In this document: one piece after another, positions 19,723 through 29,795 of the stretch | Numbering within the stretch: the stretch's first letter is position 1 | How the letters are laid out: every line of letters begins with the position of its first letter | Assembly (NCBI RefSeq): GCF_001425005.1 | Contig: NZ_LMDB01000012.1 | Coordinates: forward strand, 1,062,262 to 1,126,261 | Length of the DNA: 64,000 nucleotides | Reading direction: 5' to 3' | Source of the DNA: Duganella sp. Root336D2 | GTDB lineage: Bacteria; Pseudomonadota; Gammaproteobacteria; Burkholderiales; Burkholderiaceae_D | The notes under the pieces: generated by a model | Told to the model about the DNA's origin: nothing | Databases searched by the model: none | What the model saw: the letters and a program-made list of their open reading frames with translations, nothing else | Made by a program: the position numbers and the translations under genes

Positions 19723-20961
19723 ATGCCTTTTTCCTCTCTCAAGAAAAGACTCGGCAACTATATTGCCCAGGAAGGCAAAAAGCCCGGCGAAGGACCGCCG
19801 GACCTCGATCAACTCTGGCGTGATTTCAACCAGCGCCTGAATGGCCTGTTTGGCGGCGGCAAAAACCGCGGCAGCAATTCGGGCGGCGGCGGTGGCGGCA
19901 ATGGCGGCGGCGACATGAAGGGCGCCGGCTTCACCTTTGGGGCGGTCGCTTCGGTGGCGGCGCTGGTATGGCTCGCTTCCGGTGCGTTCATCGTGCAGGA
20001 AGGCCAGACTGGCGTTGTCACCACGTTCGGTAAATTCAGCCACACCACGCCGGCCGGTTTCAACTGGCGCTGGCCGTATCCGTTCCAGGGCAATGAAATC
20101 GTCAACGTGTCCCAGGTGCGCACGGTGGAGGTGGGCTACCGCGGCAGCGCGAAGACCAAGATGGCTTCGGAAGCGCTGATGCTGACCGAAGACGAGAACA
20201 TCATCGATATCCAGTTCGCCGTGCAATACAAGCTGAGCGACCCGGTGAAATGGCTGTATGCCAACCGCGATGCGGAAGACACGGTGCGCCAGGTGGCCGA
20301 AACGGCTATCCGCGAAATCGTCGGCCGCAGCAAGATGGACTTCGTGCTGTACGAAGGGCGCGAAAAGGTTGCCACCGATACCCAGCAACTGATGCAGTCG
20401 ATCCTGGACCGCTACAATTCGGGCGCTCAGGTGACCAATGTGACGATGCAGGGCGTGCAGCCGCCGGAGCAGGTGCAGGCTTCGTTCGACGATGCCGTGA
20501 AAGCGGGCCAGGACCGCGAGCGCCAGAAGAACGAAGGCCAGGCTTACGCCAACGACATCGTGCCGAAAGCGCGCGGTGCGGCGTTCCGCCTGATCCAGGA
20601 AGCCGAGGCGTACCGCGCCATGACGGTGCAGAACGCGACCGGTAATGCCGACCGCTTCAAGTCCGTGCTGACCGAGTACCAGAAGGCGCCGGGCGTGACG
20701 CGCGACCGCATGTACCTGGACACCATGCAGCAGATCTTCTCCAACACCAGCAAGGTGATGGTGGACTCCAAGGCCGGCAGCAACCTGCTGTACCTGCCGC
20801 TGGACAAGCTGATCGCCCAGGTCGCTGCCACCGAGGGACGCGCTGCCAGCGTGACCCCGCCGCCGCCGGCGGCCGTGCTGCTGCCGCCAGAACCGACACC
20901 TGACACGAACCGCCGTGATAGCCGTTCGCGTGAATCGTCCCGTGAGCGGGAGGGCCGTTAA
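19723..20961 (+). CDS. hflK: FtsH protease regulator HflK
   Basis: SPFH/stomatin family. A short cytoplasmic N-terminus containing a Gly-rich stretch (GGGGGGNGGG) is followed by one transmembrane helix (VASVAALVWLASGAFIV) and the SPFH domain. The tail is Pro/Arg/Ser-rich. HflK and HflC form a large periplasm-facing cage around FtsH hexamers and restrain proteolysis. It overlaps hflC by one base. Confidence 0.95.
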   Translation: MPFSSLKKRLGNYIAQEGKKPGEGPPDLDQLWRDFNQRLNGLFGGGKNRGSNSGGGGGGNGGGDMKGAGFTFGAVASVAALVWLASGAFIVQEGQTGVVTTFGKFSHTTPAGFNWRWPYPFQGNEIVNVSQVRTVEVGYRGSAKTKMASEALMLTEDENIIDIQFAVQYKLSDPVKWLYANRDAEDTVRQVAETAIREIVGRSKMDFVLYEGREKVATDTQQLMQSILDRYNSGAQVTNVTMQGVQPPEQVQASFDDAVKAGQDRERQKNEGQAYANDIVPKARGAAFRLIQEAEAYRAMTVQNATGNADRFKSVLTEYQKAPGVTRDRMYLDTMQQIFSNTSKVMVDSKAGSNLLYLPLDKLIAQVAATEGRAASVTPPPPAAVLLPPEPTPDTNRRDSRSRESSREREGR

Positions 20962-21836
20962 TGAATCGCTTTGCAACTATCCTGATTACGGGCTTTATCG
21001 CCCTGATGCTGCTGTCGTCCACCGTGTTCGTGGTGGACCAGCGCAAGTACGCCATCGTGTTCGCGCTGGGTGAAGTGAAGCAGGTGATTGCCGAGCCTGG
21101 CCTGCACTTCAAGCTGCCGCCGCCGTTCCAGAACGTGGTGTACCTGGACAAGCGCATCCAGACCCTGGACCCGAAAGAGGCCGACCGCTTCATCACCGCC
21201 GAAAAGATGAACATCCTGGTCGATGCCTTCGTCAAATGGAAGGTCACCGATCCGCGCCTGTACTTCGTCTCCTTTGGCGGCGATGAGGGCAGGGCGGGCG
21301 ACCGCATGCAGCAGATCGTGAAGGCGGCCCTGAACGACGAGATCACCAAGCGCACCGTGCGCGAAGTGATTTCCGGCCAGCGCGGCAAGGTGATGGAATC
21401 GATCCGCAGCAAGGTGGTGGACGAGGCCAAGCAGATAGGCGTGGAAATCGTCGACGTGCGCCTGAAGCGGGTGGATTACGTTGAGCAGATCAACAATTCC
21501 GTGTACGAACGCATGAAGGCCGAGCGTGCCCGCGTGGCCAACGAAGCCCGCTCCACCGGCGCCGCCGAGTCGGAGCAGGTGCGTGCCGATGCGGACAAGC
21601 AGCGCACCGTGATCCTGGCCGAGGCTTACCGCGAAGCGGAGAAGATCAAGGGCGAGGGCGATGCCAAGGCGTCGCAGATCTACGCCGAGGCGTTTGGCCG
21701 CAATCCGGAGTTCTACAAGTTCTACCGCTCGCTGGAAGCCTACCGCGCTTCCTTCAAGAGCAAGGCTGACGTGATGCTGGTCGATCCGCAGTCCGACTTC
21801 TTCAAATACTTCAAGAGCGCAGGCTCGGGCAAGTAA
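20961..21836 (+). CDS. hflC: FtsH protease regulator HflC
   Basis: N-terminal membrane helix ([19 protein letters not shown]) then an SPFH domain ([19 protein letters not shown]) and a long coiled-coil ([20 protein letters not shown]). Partner of HflK. Length 291 is normal. It ends the hfq-hflX-hflK-hflC run and is followed by a strong terminator. Confidence 0.96.
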   Translation: MNRFATILITGFIALMLLSSTVFVVDQRKYAIVFALGEVKQVIAEPGLHFKLPPPFQNVVYLDKRIQTLDPKEADRFITAEKMNILVDAFVKWKVTDPRLYFVSFGGDEGRAGDRMQQIVKAALNDEITKRTVREVISGQRGKVMESIRSKVVDEAKQIGVEIVDVRLKRVDYVEQINNSVYERMKAERARVANEARSTGAAESEQVRADADKQRTVILAEAYREAEKIKGEGDAKASQIYAEAFGRNPEFYKFYRSLEAYRASFKSKADVMLVDPQSDFFKYFKSAGSGK

Positions 21837-21851
21837 GCGATTCAGCACCTG

Positions 21852-21880
21852 TGGCGCCGCTCTGCGGCGCCATTTTTTTT
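21852..21880 (+). terminator. rho-independent terminator after hflC
   Basis: TGGCGCCGC and GCGGCGCCA form a perfect nine-base stem with a TCT loop, followed directly by T8. Confidence 0.93.
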
Positions 21881-21982
21881 ACCTGCACCGCAACAATTTC
21901 GCGTAAAATACGCGGTTTGGTCATCCACTTTTGTGGGTGGCGTCGTTGCGCCTGCATTGTTTTTAATTCAATAGCACCAACC

Positions 21983-24459
<2,477 letters not shown>

Positions 24460-24473
24460 GAAAGAAAAAGAGC

Positions 24474-25019
24474 ATGACCACTCCTGTATCCGACCAAAAG
24501 CACCTGTGGGTTAGCTGGGACGAGTACCACCGCCTGATCGAGCGCCTGGCGCTGAAGGTCCATGAATCGGGCTGGAAGTTCGACATGGTGCTGTGCCTGG
24601 CGCGCGGCGGCGTGCGTCCGGGCGACGTGTTCTCGCGCATCTTCGACGTGCCGCTGGCGATCCTGTCGACCAGCTCCTACCGCGAAGAAGCCGGCACCGT
24701 GCGCGGCGACCTGGATATCGCCAAGTACATGACCATGACCAAGGGCCCGCTGTCCGGCAAGATTCTGCTGGTCGACGACCTGGCAGATTCCGGCGTGACC
24801 CTGACCAAGGTGATGAAGCACCTGAAGGAGAATTTCGAAGGCGTGACCGAAGTGCGTTCGGCCGTGATCTGGACCAAGGGCTGCTCCGCGTTCAAGCCTG
24901 ACTACCAGATGGAAGAACTGCCGCACAACCCATGGATCCACCAGCCGTTCGAAGACTACGACGGCCTGCGCCCGCACCAGCTGGCGGCCTGGATCAAGAA
25001 AGGCGAAACTGGCGCGTAA
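24474..25019 (+). CDS. purine phosphoribosyltransferase-like protein
   Basis: Type I phosphoribosyltransferase fold: the PRPP loop ILLVDDLADSGVTL lies near residue 97, with CLARGGVRPG at the N-terminal side. Resembles xanthine/hypoxanthine salvage enzymes in the purA neighbourhood of betaproteobacteria. The base specificity cannot be set by sight. It starts 15 bases after purA and ends at a strong terminator. Confidence 0.87.
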   Translation: MTTPVSDQKHLWVSWDEYHRLIERLALKVHESGWKFDMVLCLARGGVRPGDVFSRIFDVPLAILSTSSYREEAGTVRGDLDIAKYMTMTKGPLSGKILLVDDLADSGVTLTKVMKHLKENFEGVTEVRSAVIWTKGCSAFKPDYQMEELPHNPWIHQPFEDYDGLRPHQLAAWIKKGETGA

Positions 25020-25039
25020 TAGCAGCCAGTCTCAAATGA

Positions 25040-25075
25040 AAGCGGAAGGATGAAAGTCCTTCCGCTTTTTTTTTT
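25040..25075 (+). terminator. rho-independent terminator after the phosphoribosyltransferase gene
   Basis: AAGCGGAAGG and CCTTCCGCTT form a ten-base stem followed by T10. The T-run runs into the reverse-complement stop of the convergent FKBP gene, so the hairpin may serve both strands. Confidence 0.92.
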
Positions 25076-25527
25076 CAGCGTACTTCCAGCAATTCGACGT
25101 CGAAGACCAGGTTGGAATTGGGCGGGATCGGGCCGACGCCGTTGCTGCCATAGCCCAGGCTGGCAGGCACGATCAGGGTGCGTTTGCCGCCGACTTTCAT
25201 GCCCTGCACGCCCTGGTCCCAGCCGGGAATCACCTGCCCGGCGCCGAGCGGGAAGTTGAACGGGCTGCGGCCGATGGAGGAGTCGAATTGCGCGCCGTGC
25301 TGCTGCGGCGAGTTCGGTTCGTAAATCCAGCCGGTGTAGTTGACTGCGACGTTGGCGCCTGCGACCGCTTCCTTGCCGGTGCCGACCACGGTATCGATCT
25401 TTTGCAGGGCAATGGCGGGCGCCTCGGCCTGGGAGGAGGCGGGGGCCGGCGCCTTGCCGCGGTCGCAGCCTGCCAAAGCCAGGGTGAGGCCGACGCCGAT
25501 AAGGCAGGAGGAGAACAATCGCTTCAT
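25075..25527 (-). CDS. FKBP-type peptidyl-prolyl isomerase lipoprotein
   Basis: Lipobox LAGC with Cys21, then an Ala/Pro linker and a single FKBP domain: VAVNYTGWIYE, FNFPLGAGQVIPGWDQGVQGMK and LIVPASLGYGSNGVGP carry the conserved Tyr, Asp, Phe and Trp positions. It probably works in the periplasm as a folding catalyst anchored to a membrane. Length 150 residues. Confidence 0.92.
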   Translation of the reverse strand: MKRLFSSCLIGVGLTLALAGCDRGKAPAPASSQAEAPAIALQKIDTVVGTGKEAVAGANVAVNYTGWIYEPNSPQQHGAQFDSSIGRSPFNFPLGAGQVIPGWDQGVQGMKVGGKRTLIVPASLGYGSNGVGPIPPNSNLVFDVELLEVR

Positions 25528-25677
25528 TATTTTCTTTCAAAATAAACGGAAAGAAGCGAGTGTACTGAATCCGCCACAAAGTGCGAAAAAAAAGGCAGGC
25601 AGTGGCAATTCGAGATATTTCCGTAAAGAAATGCCTATACAATTCTTGGCATCATTTTGCAAGTTGCCGGGATTGCG

Positions 25678-26673
25678 ATGTTTCCTTCGATGTTGTTCTC
25701 TGTGATGCTGGCGGTGTCTCCCGCGGAGCCAGGCGGCGCTCCGGCCGCGAAGCCGGCCGTGCTGCAAAAGCAGTGGGCCGAGCGCAAATTCGACAGCATC
25801 GAGCGCGGCTTGCGCGAAACCTGCGCAGCCGATGCAGCCGCTTTCGAAATACAGTTCGACAGCTATTTCCGCGCCACGCAAACCTGGGAAGCGGAGCGCA
25901 ACGCGCTGGAGCAATGGCGCCAGCAGGCGCCCGAAGCGCTGGCGCAGGCCCTGGTGGAGGCCATCTACTGGCGCGCCTATGCCGCGCAATTGCGGCTGGG
26001 CGCTATCGGCCACCTGCCGAAGGAAGCGATGCAGTTCTACCAGGAGCAGCTGGGGCGCGGCATCGCCCGCCTGCAGCATGTCAAGGCGCAGGCCAATGCC
26101 TGTCCGCTGTGGCATAGCCTGAACATCAGCCTCCAGCTGGAAGGCGCCGGCTCGCGGCGCGGCGCCGCCAGCGCCTACCTGGACGCGGTGCAGGCCTTCC
26201 CGAATGACCAGCAGATCCACTTTGCCATGGCGCGCGCCTACAGTCCGCGTTCGGGCGGCAGCGCGGTGCAGTTCGACCAGTTTGCGCGGCGCGCCATGTT
26301 CTTCACCAAGGCGGTCGAGGGCGGCGCCATGTATGCGCGCCTGTACTGGCGCGAAGACGGCAATGGCAGCGAGGCGATCCAGTTCCGCGAGCAGCGCGGC
26401 CTGCCGGACTGGCGCATGGTGAAGAGCGGCTTCGAAGACCTGCTGCAGCGCCATCCGCAAGACCTGCGCGGCCGCAACAAGTTCGCATCCTTCGCCTGCC
26501 GCGCCAATGACCGCGCAACCTACCTCAAACTGCGCCAGGAGCTGGGCGAGCGGATCTTGCCCGAGCTATGGCCGGACGTGGCCGGCGTCGAAGCGTGCGA
26601 CCGCAAGCTGGGCAAGGGCGGTTCAGCTGCCACTTCGCCGACGCAAGCCAGTGGTGTAAACTCGCACTCATGA
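25678..26673 (+). CDS. exported DUF4034-like protein of unknown function
   Basis: Start at ATG 25678 gives a short signal peptide (MFPSMLFSVMLAVSPAEPG); a TTG at 25657 is possible but less likely. The body is alpha-helical with a pattern (RKFDSIERGLRE, then YWRAYAAQLRLG and MVKSGFEDLLQRHP) like DUF4034/TPR-like proteins. No catalytic motif is visible. Its stop overlaps the marC start (ATGA), so the two are coupled. Function unknown. Confidence 0.65.
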   Translation: MFPSMLFSVMLAVSPAEPGGAPAAKPAVLQKQWAERKFDSIERGLRETCAADAAAFEIQFDSYFRATQTWEAERNALEQWRQQAPEALAQALVEAIYWRAYAAQLRLGAIGHLPKEAMQFYQEQLGRGIARLQHVKAQANACPLWHSLNISLQLEGAGSRRGAASAYLDAVQAFPNDQQIHFAMARAYSPRSGGSAVQFDQFARRAMFFTKAVEGGAMYARLYWREDGNGSEAIQFREQRGLPDWRMVKSGFEDLLQRHPQDLRGRNKFASFACRANDRATYLKLRQELGERILPELWPDVAGVEACDRKLGKGGSAATSPTQASGVNSHS

Positions 26674-27266
26674 CCCAAGACTTCTTCCAGACCTTCATCC
26701 TGCTGATGCTGGTGACCGACCCGTTCGGCAATGTTCCCATTTTTGCATCGGCGCTGGCCACGGTGCCGCCCAAGCGGCGCCCGAAAATCGTCGTGCGCGA
26801 ATGCCTGATCGCCTTTGTGGTGCTGCTGGTGTTCATGTTCTTCGGCAGCCACTTCCTCAAGGCGCTGAGCCTGTCGGAAGCGTCGCTGCGCATTGCCGGC
26901 AGCGTGATCCTGCTGCTGATCGCGATCCGCATGGTGTTCCCGCATCCGGACGGGGTGCTGGGCAGGCAGGAGGGCGGCGAACCGTTCATCGTGCCGCTGG
27001 CGATTCCTGCGCTGGCCGGACCTTCCGCGCTGGCGACCGTGCTGCTGTTCTCGCGCGAGAGCACCGGCGAGGTGCTCACGCACGTGGCTGCGCTGTCAGC
27101 CGTGGTGGTGGTGTGGCTGGTGGTGTTCCTGGGCGCCGAACGCCTGCAGAAAGCCCTTGGCTCGCAGGTGATGACGGCCTTCGAACGCCTGATGGGCCTG
27201 ATCCTGGCCGCGATGTCGATCGAAATGCTGCTGGGCGGCGTGCGCGAATTCGTCAAGACGCTGTAA
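26670..27266 (+). CDS. MarC family integral membrane protein
   Basis: Six predicted transmembrane segments; LLMLVTDPFGNVPIFASAL is the family start, and PLAIPALAGPSALATVLL is the second conserved block. Start at 26670 is set by overlap with the upstream stop and by homology. 198 residues, the size of YhgN/MarC proteins. MarC family members are membrane proteins of unclear function; the early link to antibiotic resistance was not upheld. Confidence 0.9.
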   Translation: MTQDFFQTFILLMLVTDPFGNVPIFASALATVPPKRRPKIVVRECLIAFVVLLVFMFFGSHFLKALSLSEASLRIAGSVILLLIAIRMVFPHPDGVLGRQEGGEPFIVPLAIPALAGPSALATVLLFSRESTGEVLTHVAALSAVVVVWLVVFLGAERLQKALGSQVMTAFERLMGLILAAMSIEMLLGGVREFVKTL

Positions 27267-27340
27267 GCGCGGCAGGCAGGACTGCGGCAGCGATTCGATT
27301 CCAGTTTTTACAACAGCGCCTTTGGGAGAGTTGTGGCTCT

Positions 27341-27355
27341 TCTGCTAAGCTAGCG
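27341..27355 (+). promoter_or_regulatory. 15-base element shared with the upstream region of the giant gene
   Basis: TCTGCTAAGCTAGCG occurs here, 31 bases before the MFS start, and again at 29739-29753, 43 bases before the 3016-residue gene. TGC-TAAGCT may be an extended -10 element. Confidence 0.4.
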
Positions 27356-27385
27356 CGTCGCCCGCCGGGCTAATCAGGAATGCCG

Positions 27386-28684
27386 ATGTATTTCGCCGAG
27401 ATTTACAACCAGTGGCGCAGCCGCCGCGGCGCGCAGCGCCAGCCCGGACAGGCCTTGCCGCGCACGGTATATGCGCTGGGCGCCACCAGCCTGCTGACGG
27501 ATGTTTCGACCGAGATGGTGGCCAGCGTGCTGCCGGTCTACCTGATGCTGGCCCTGCACCTGTCGCCGGCCGAATTCGGCGTAGCCGACGGCCTGTTCCG
27601 CGGCGGCGCGGCGGTGGCAGCCTTGCTGCTCGGCGGCGCGCTTACTTACGGCAGCGGGCGCAGCAAACTGATTGCAGGCGCCGGTTATGCGATGTCGGTG
27701 CTGGCCAAGCTGGCCTTGCTGGCCAGCGGCACTTTTGCCGCCATCGTTGCCTGCCTGGCGCTGGACCGCATGGGCAAGGGCCTGCGCGCTGCGCCGCGCG
27801 ATACCATCCTGGCCGCCAGCGTGCCGTCGCACCAGCTGGGACTGGCCTTCGGTACGCACCGTGCGATGGATGGGGCAGGGGCCCTGGCCGGGCCGTTGCT
27901 GGCAGCGGGCCTGCTGTGGCTGGCGCCGCAGCAGTACACCCTGTTATTCCTGGTTGCCCTGGCCTTTGCCGTGGCCGGCATCGCCATTTTCGGCCGGCTG
28001 GTGCCCGCCACTGCCCCCGCTTTCCAATCGGCGACTGCGCCAGCCGCGCGGGAGCGCCTGTCGCTGCGCGCGCACTGGCAGCGCTGCCTGCCGCCGGCTT
28101 GCCGCAAGCTGCTGGCCGCTGCCATGCTGCTGTCGCTGTTCACAGTCAGCGAGGGCATGATCTACGCGCAGATGCAGCAAAGCTTTGCGCTGGAACCCTA
28201 TATGCAGCCTTTGCTGCCGGTTGGCACTGCAGCGGCCTTCCTGTTGCTGGCGGCGCCGATCGGCTGGCTGGCCGACCGTGCCGGCCGCTTGCGCGTTTTC
28301 CTTGGTGCCCACATCGTCCTGCTGCCCTTGTATGGCCTGCTGTGCGGCGCCGCCGGCGCTACGCCGCCGGTGTGGCAGGCTGCCGGCCTGGTGCTGCTGC
28401 TTGGCTGCTATGTGGCCGCCACCGATGGCGTGCTGATGGCTGCCGTCGCGGCTGCCGTGCCGCCAGCGGCGCGCAGCATGAGCCTGGCATTGTTTGCGGC
28501 CGGCATCGCTGCCGCCAAGCTGGCGTCATCCGTGCTGTTTGGCCTGCTGTGGGACCGCTATGACGTGAACGGCGCCGTGCTGGTATACGGCGCCGGCCTG
28601 CTGTGCGCACTCGCCCTGTTCGCCCTGTTCAATCCGCTGCGCCTTGCCGGCCTGCCGGCCCAACTGCTGCCCGAAACGCCATGA
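27386..28684 (+). CDS. major facilitator superfamily transporter
   Basis: Twelve hydrophobic segments, with TSLLTDVSTEMVASVLPVYL at the first helix and the cytoplasmic loop between helices 2 and 3 (GSGRSKLIAGAG) typical of MFS. The Ala-rich LDRMGKGLRAAPRDTIL segment resembles a subgroup of uncharacterised permeases. ATG at 27386 has AGGA six bases upstream; ATG 27380 lies directly on that site. Substrate unknown. Stop overlaps the next start (ATGA). Confidence 0.88.
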   Translation: MYFAEIYNQWRSRRGAQRQPGQALPRTVYALGATSLLTDVSTEMVASVLPVYLMLALHLSPAEFGVADGLFRGGAAVAALLLGGALTYGSGRSKLIAGAGYAMSVLAKLALLASGTFAAIVACLALDRMGKGLRAAPRDTILAASVPSHQLGLAFGTHRAMDGAGALAGPLLAAGLLWLAPQQYTLLFLVALAFAVAGIAIFGRLVPATAPAFQSATAPAARERLSLRAHWQRCLPPACRKLLAAAMLLSLFTVSEGMIYAQMQQSFALEPYMQPLLPVGTAAAFLLLAAPIGWLADRAGRLRVFLGAHIVLLPLYGLLCGAAGATPPVWQAAGLVLLLGCYVAATDGVLMAAVAAAVPPAARSMSLALFAAGIAAAKLASSVLFGLLWDRYDVNGAVLVYGAGLLCALALFALFNPLRLAGLPAQLLPETP

Positions 28685-29598
28685 AGTCCACGCTGCTAGC
28701 CGCACTTGCCTGCCTGTCATTCACCGTCGCGCCTGCTTCCGCAGCCTCGCTGCTGGCGCGCCACACGCTGGGCGCCGATGCCGGCCGGGTCGACGTGCTG
28801 AAAATGCCCGGCGGGCAGGCGCAGGGCCAGCTGGGGTTGCGCTGCGAACGCCTGCATTACAGCGCCGGCGTACTGGCCTGCCTGCGCGCTGTGCCGGGAC
28901 AGGGCCTGAAGCTGGACCTGGCCGACAAGGCAGGGCAGGTGACGCAGACGCTGTCGTTCCCGAACGTGCTGCTGGCGAGCCGGGTGCGCGTCGCGCCAAA
29001 CGGCGCCCTGGCTGCATTCACCGGCTTTTCCGGCGGCCATACCTACACCGGGACCGACTTCACCACCCGCACTTATGTGATCGACGTGGCGCGCAAGCGC
29101 CTGCTGGCCGATCTGTCCACCTTCCGCGTGGTAGAAAGCGCGACGTTGCAGATGCCGGCACGGCGCTTCAATGTCTGGGGCGTCAGCTTCGACCCGAATG
29201 CGCAGGGGCGCTTCGTGGCCACGGTGGGGGCGGGCGGCGCGGTGTTCCTGGCGCAGGGCGACCTGGCGGCGAAAACCCTGGTGCTGCTGCGCAAGGAGAT
29301 GGAATGCCCATCGTTTTCACCGGACGGCAAGCGCATCGCCTTCAAGCGCCGCAAGCCCGAAGGCGGCTGGCTGCCTGCCATTTACGAGCCGGCCAACGGG
29401 CGCGAATGGGTGCTGCAGGAAACGCGCAGCATCGACGACCAGATCCTGTGGCTGGACGACGCCACCATCGCCTATGAACTGGCGCGCCCGGGCCAGCCGG
29501 ACGGCGGCGAAACCGATGTGGTGCTGCGGGCTGCGGCCGGAAACACTCCGTCCACGGTGTTGCGCGCCGGCGGCGGTTCGCCGAGCCTGTACGATTAG
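28681..29598 (+). CDS. exported TolB/WD40-like beta-propeller protein
   Basis: Start at 28681 in the ATGA overlap gives a signal peptide (MKSTLLAALACLSFTVAPASA). Repeats such as CPSFSPDGKRIAFKRRK suggest a TolB-like propeller of few blades. 305 residues. Function unknown; coupling to the MFS gene suggests a shared role. Confidence 0.6.
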   Translation: MKSTLLAALACLSFTVAPASAASLLARHTLGADAGRVDVLKMPGGQAQGQLGLRCERLHYSAGVLACLRAVPGQGLKLDLADKAGQVTQTLSFPNVLLASRVRVAPNGALAAFTGFSGGHTYTGTDFTTRTYVIDVARKRLLADLSTFRVVESATLQMPARRFNVWGVSFDPNAQGRFVATVGAGGAVFLAQGDLAAKTLVLLRKEMECPSFSPDGKRIAFKRRKPEGGWLPAIYEPANGREWVLQETRSIDDQILWLDDATIAYELARPGQPDGGETDVVLRAAAGNTPSTVLRAGGGSPSLYD

Positions 29599-29649
29599 CG
29601 TTCTTGCAACACTATCACATTGCAAGTTGCAAAGTATGTAATCCGTCCT

Positions 29650-29663
29650 TTTCCCTAGGGAAA
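29650..29663. promoter_or_regulatory. perfect 14-base palindrome upstream of the giant-gene cluster
   Basis: TTTCCCTAGGGAAA is fully self-complementary. It lies in the 197-base non-coding gap before the 3016-residue gene. Three TTGCAA hexamers (29604, 29620, 29627) lie just upstream. Candidate operator. Confidence 0.45.
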
Positions 29664-29669
29664 GGCAGT

Positions 29670-29694
29670 CCTAGCACTATTTTTTAGTGCTGGG
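29670..29694 (+). promoter_or_regulatory. hairpin in the leader of the giant-gene cluster
   Basis: CCTAGCACT and AGTGCTGGG pair over nine bases (one G-T) around a T-rich loop, followed by an A/T-rich tract with A7. No T-run follows on the plus strand, so it is not a standard terminator for the upstream gene. Confidence 0.4.
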
Positions 29695-29738
29695 AAGAAT
29701 ACAAATTTATCTTTTTAAAAAAATATCATAAAAGACAT

Positions 29739-29753
29739 TCTGCTAAGCTAGCG
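29739..29753 (+). promoter_or_regulatory. second copy of the 15-base element, candidate promoter of the giant gene
   Basis: Identical to 27341-27355. It holds TGC-TAAGCT, a possible extended -10, downstream of an A/T-rich stretch (29711-29731). Confidence 0.4.
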
Positions 29754-29795
29754 GGCGATATTGCCAAAAGGCATTAATACCTTACTAGCCAGGGA

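Noticed and set aside
21851..21982. Upstream start for HisZ
   Set aside because: It lies inside the hflC terminator and lacks homology; MPNWLLPEY is the family start.
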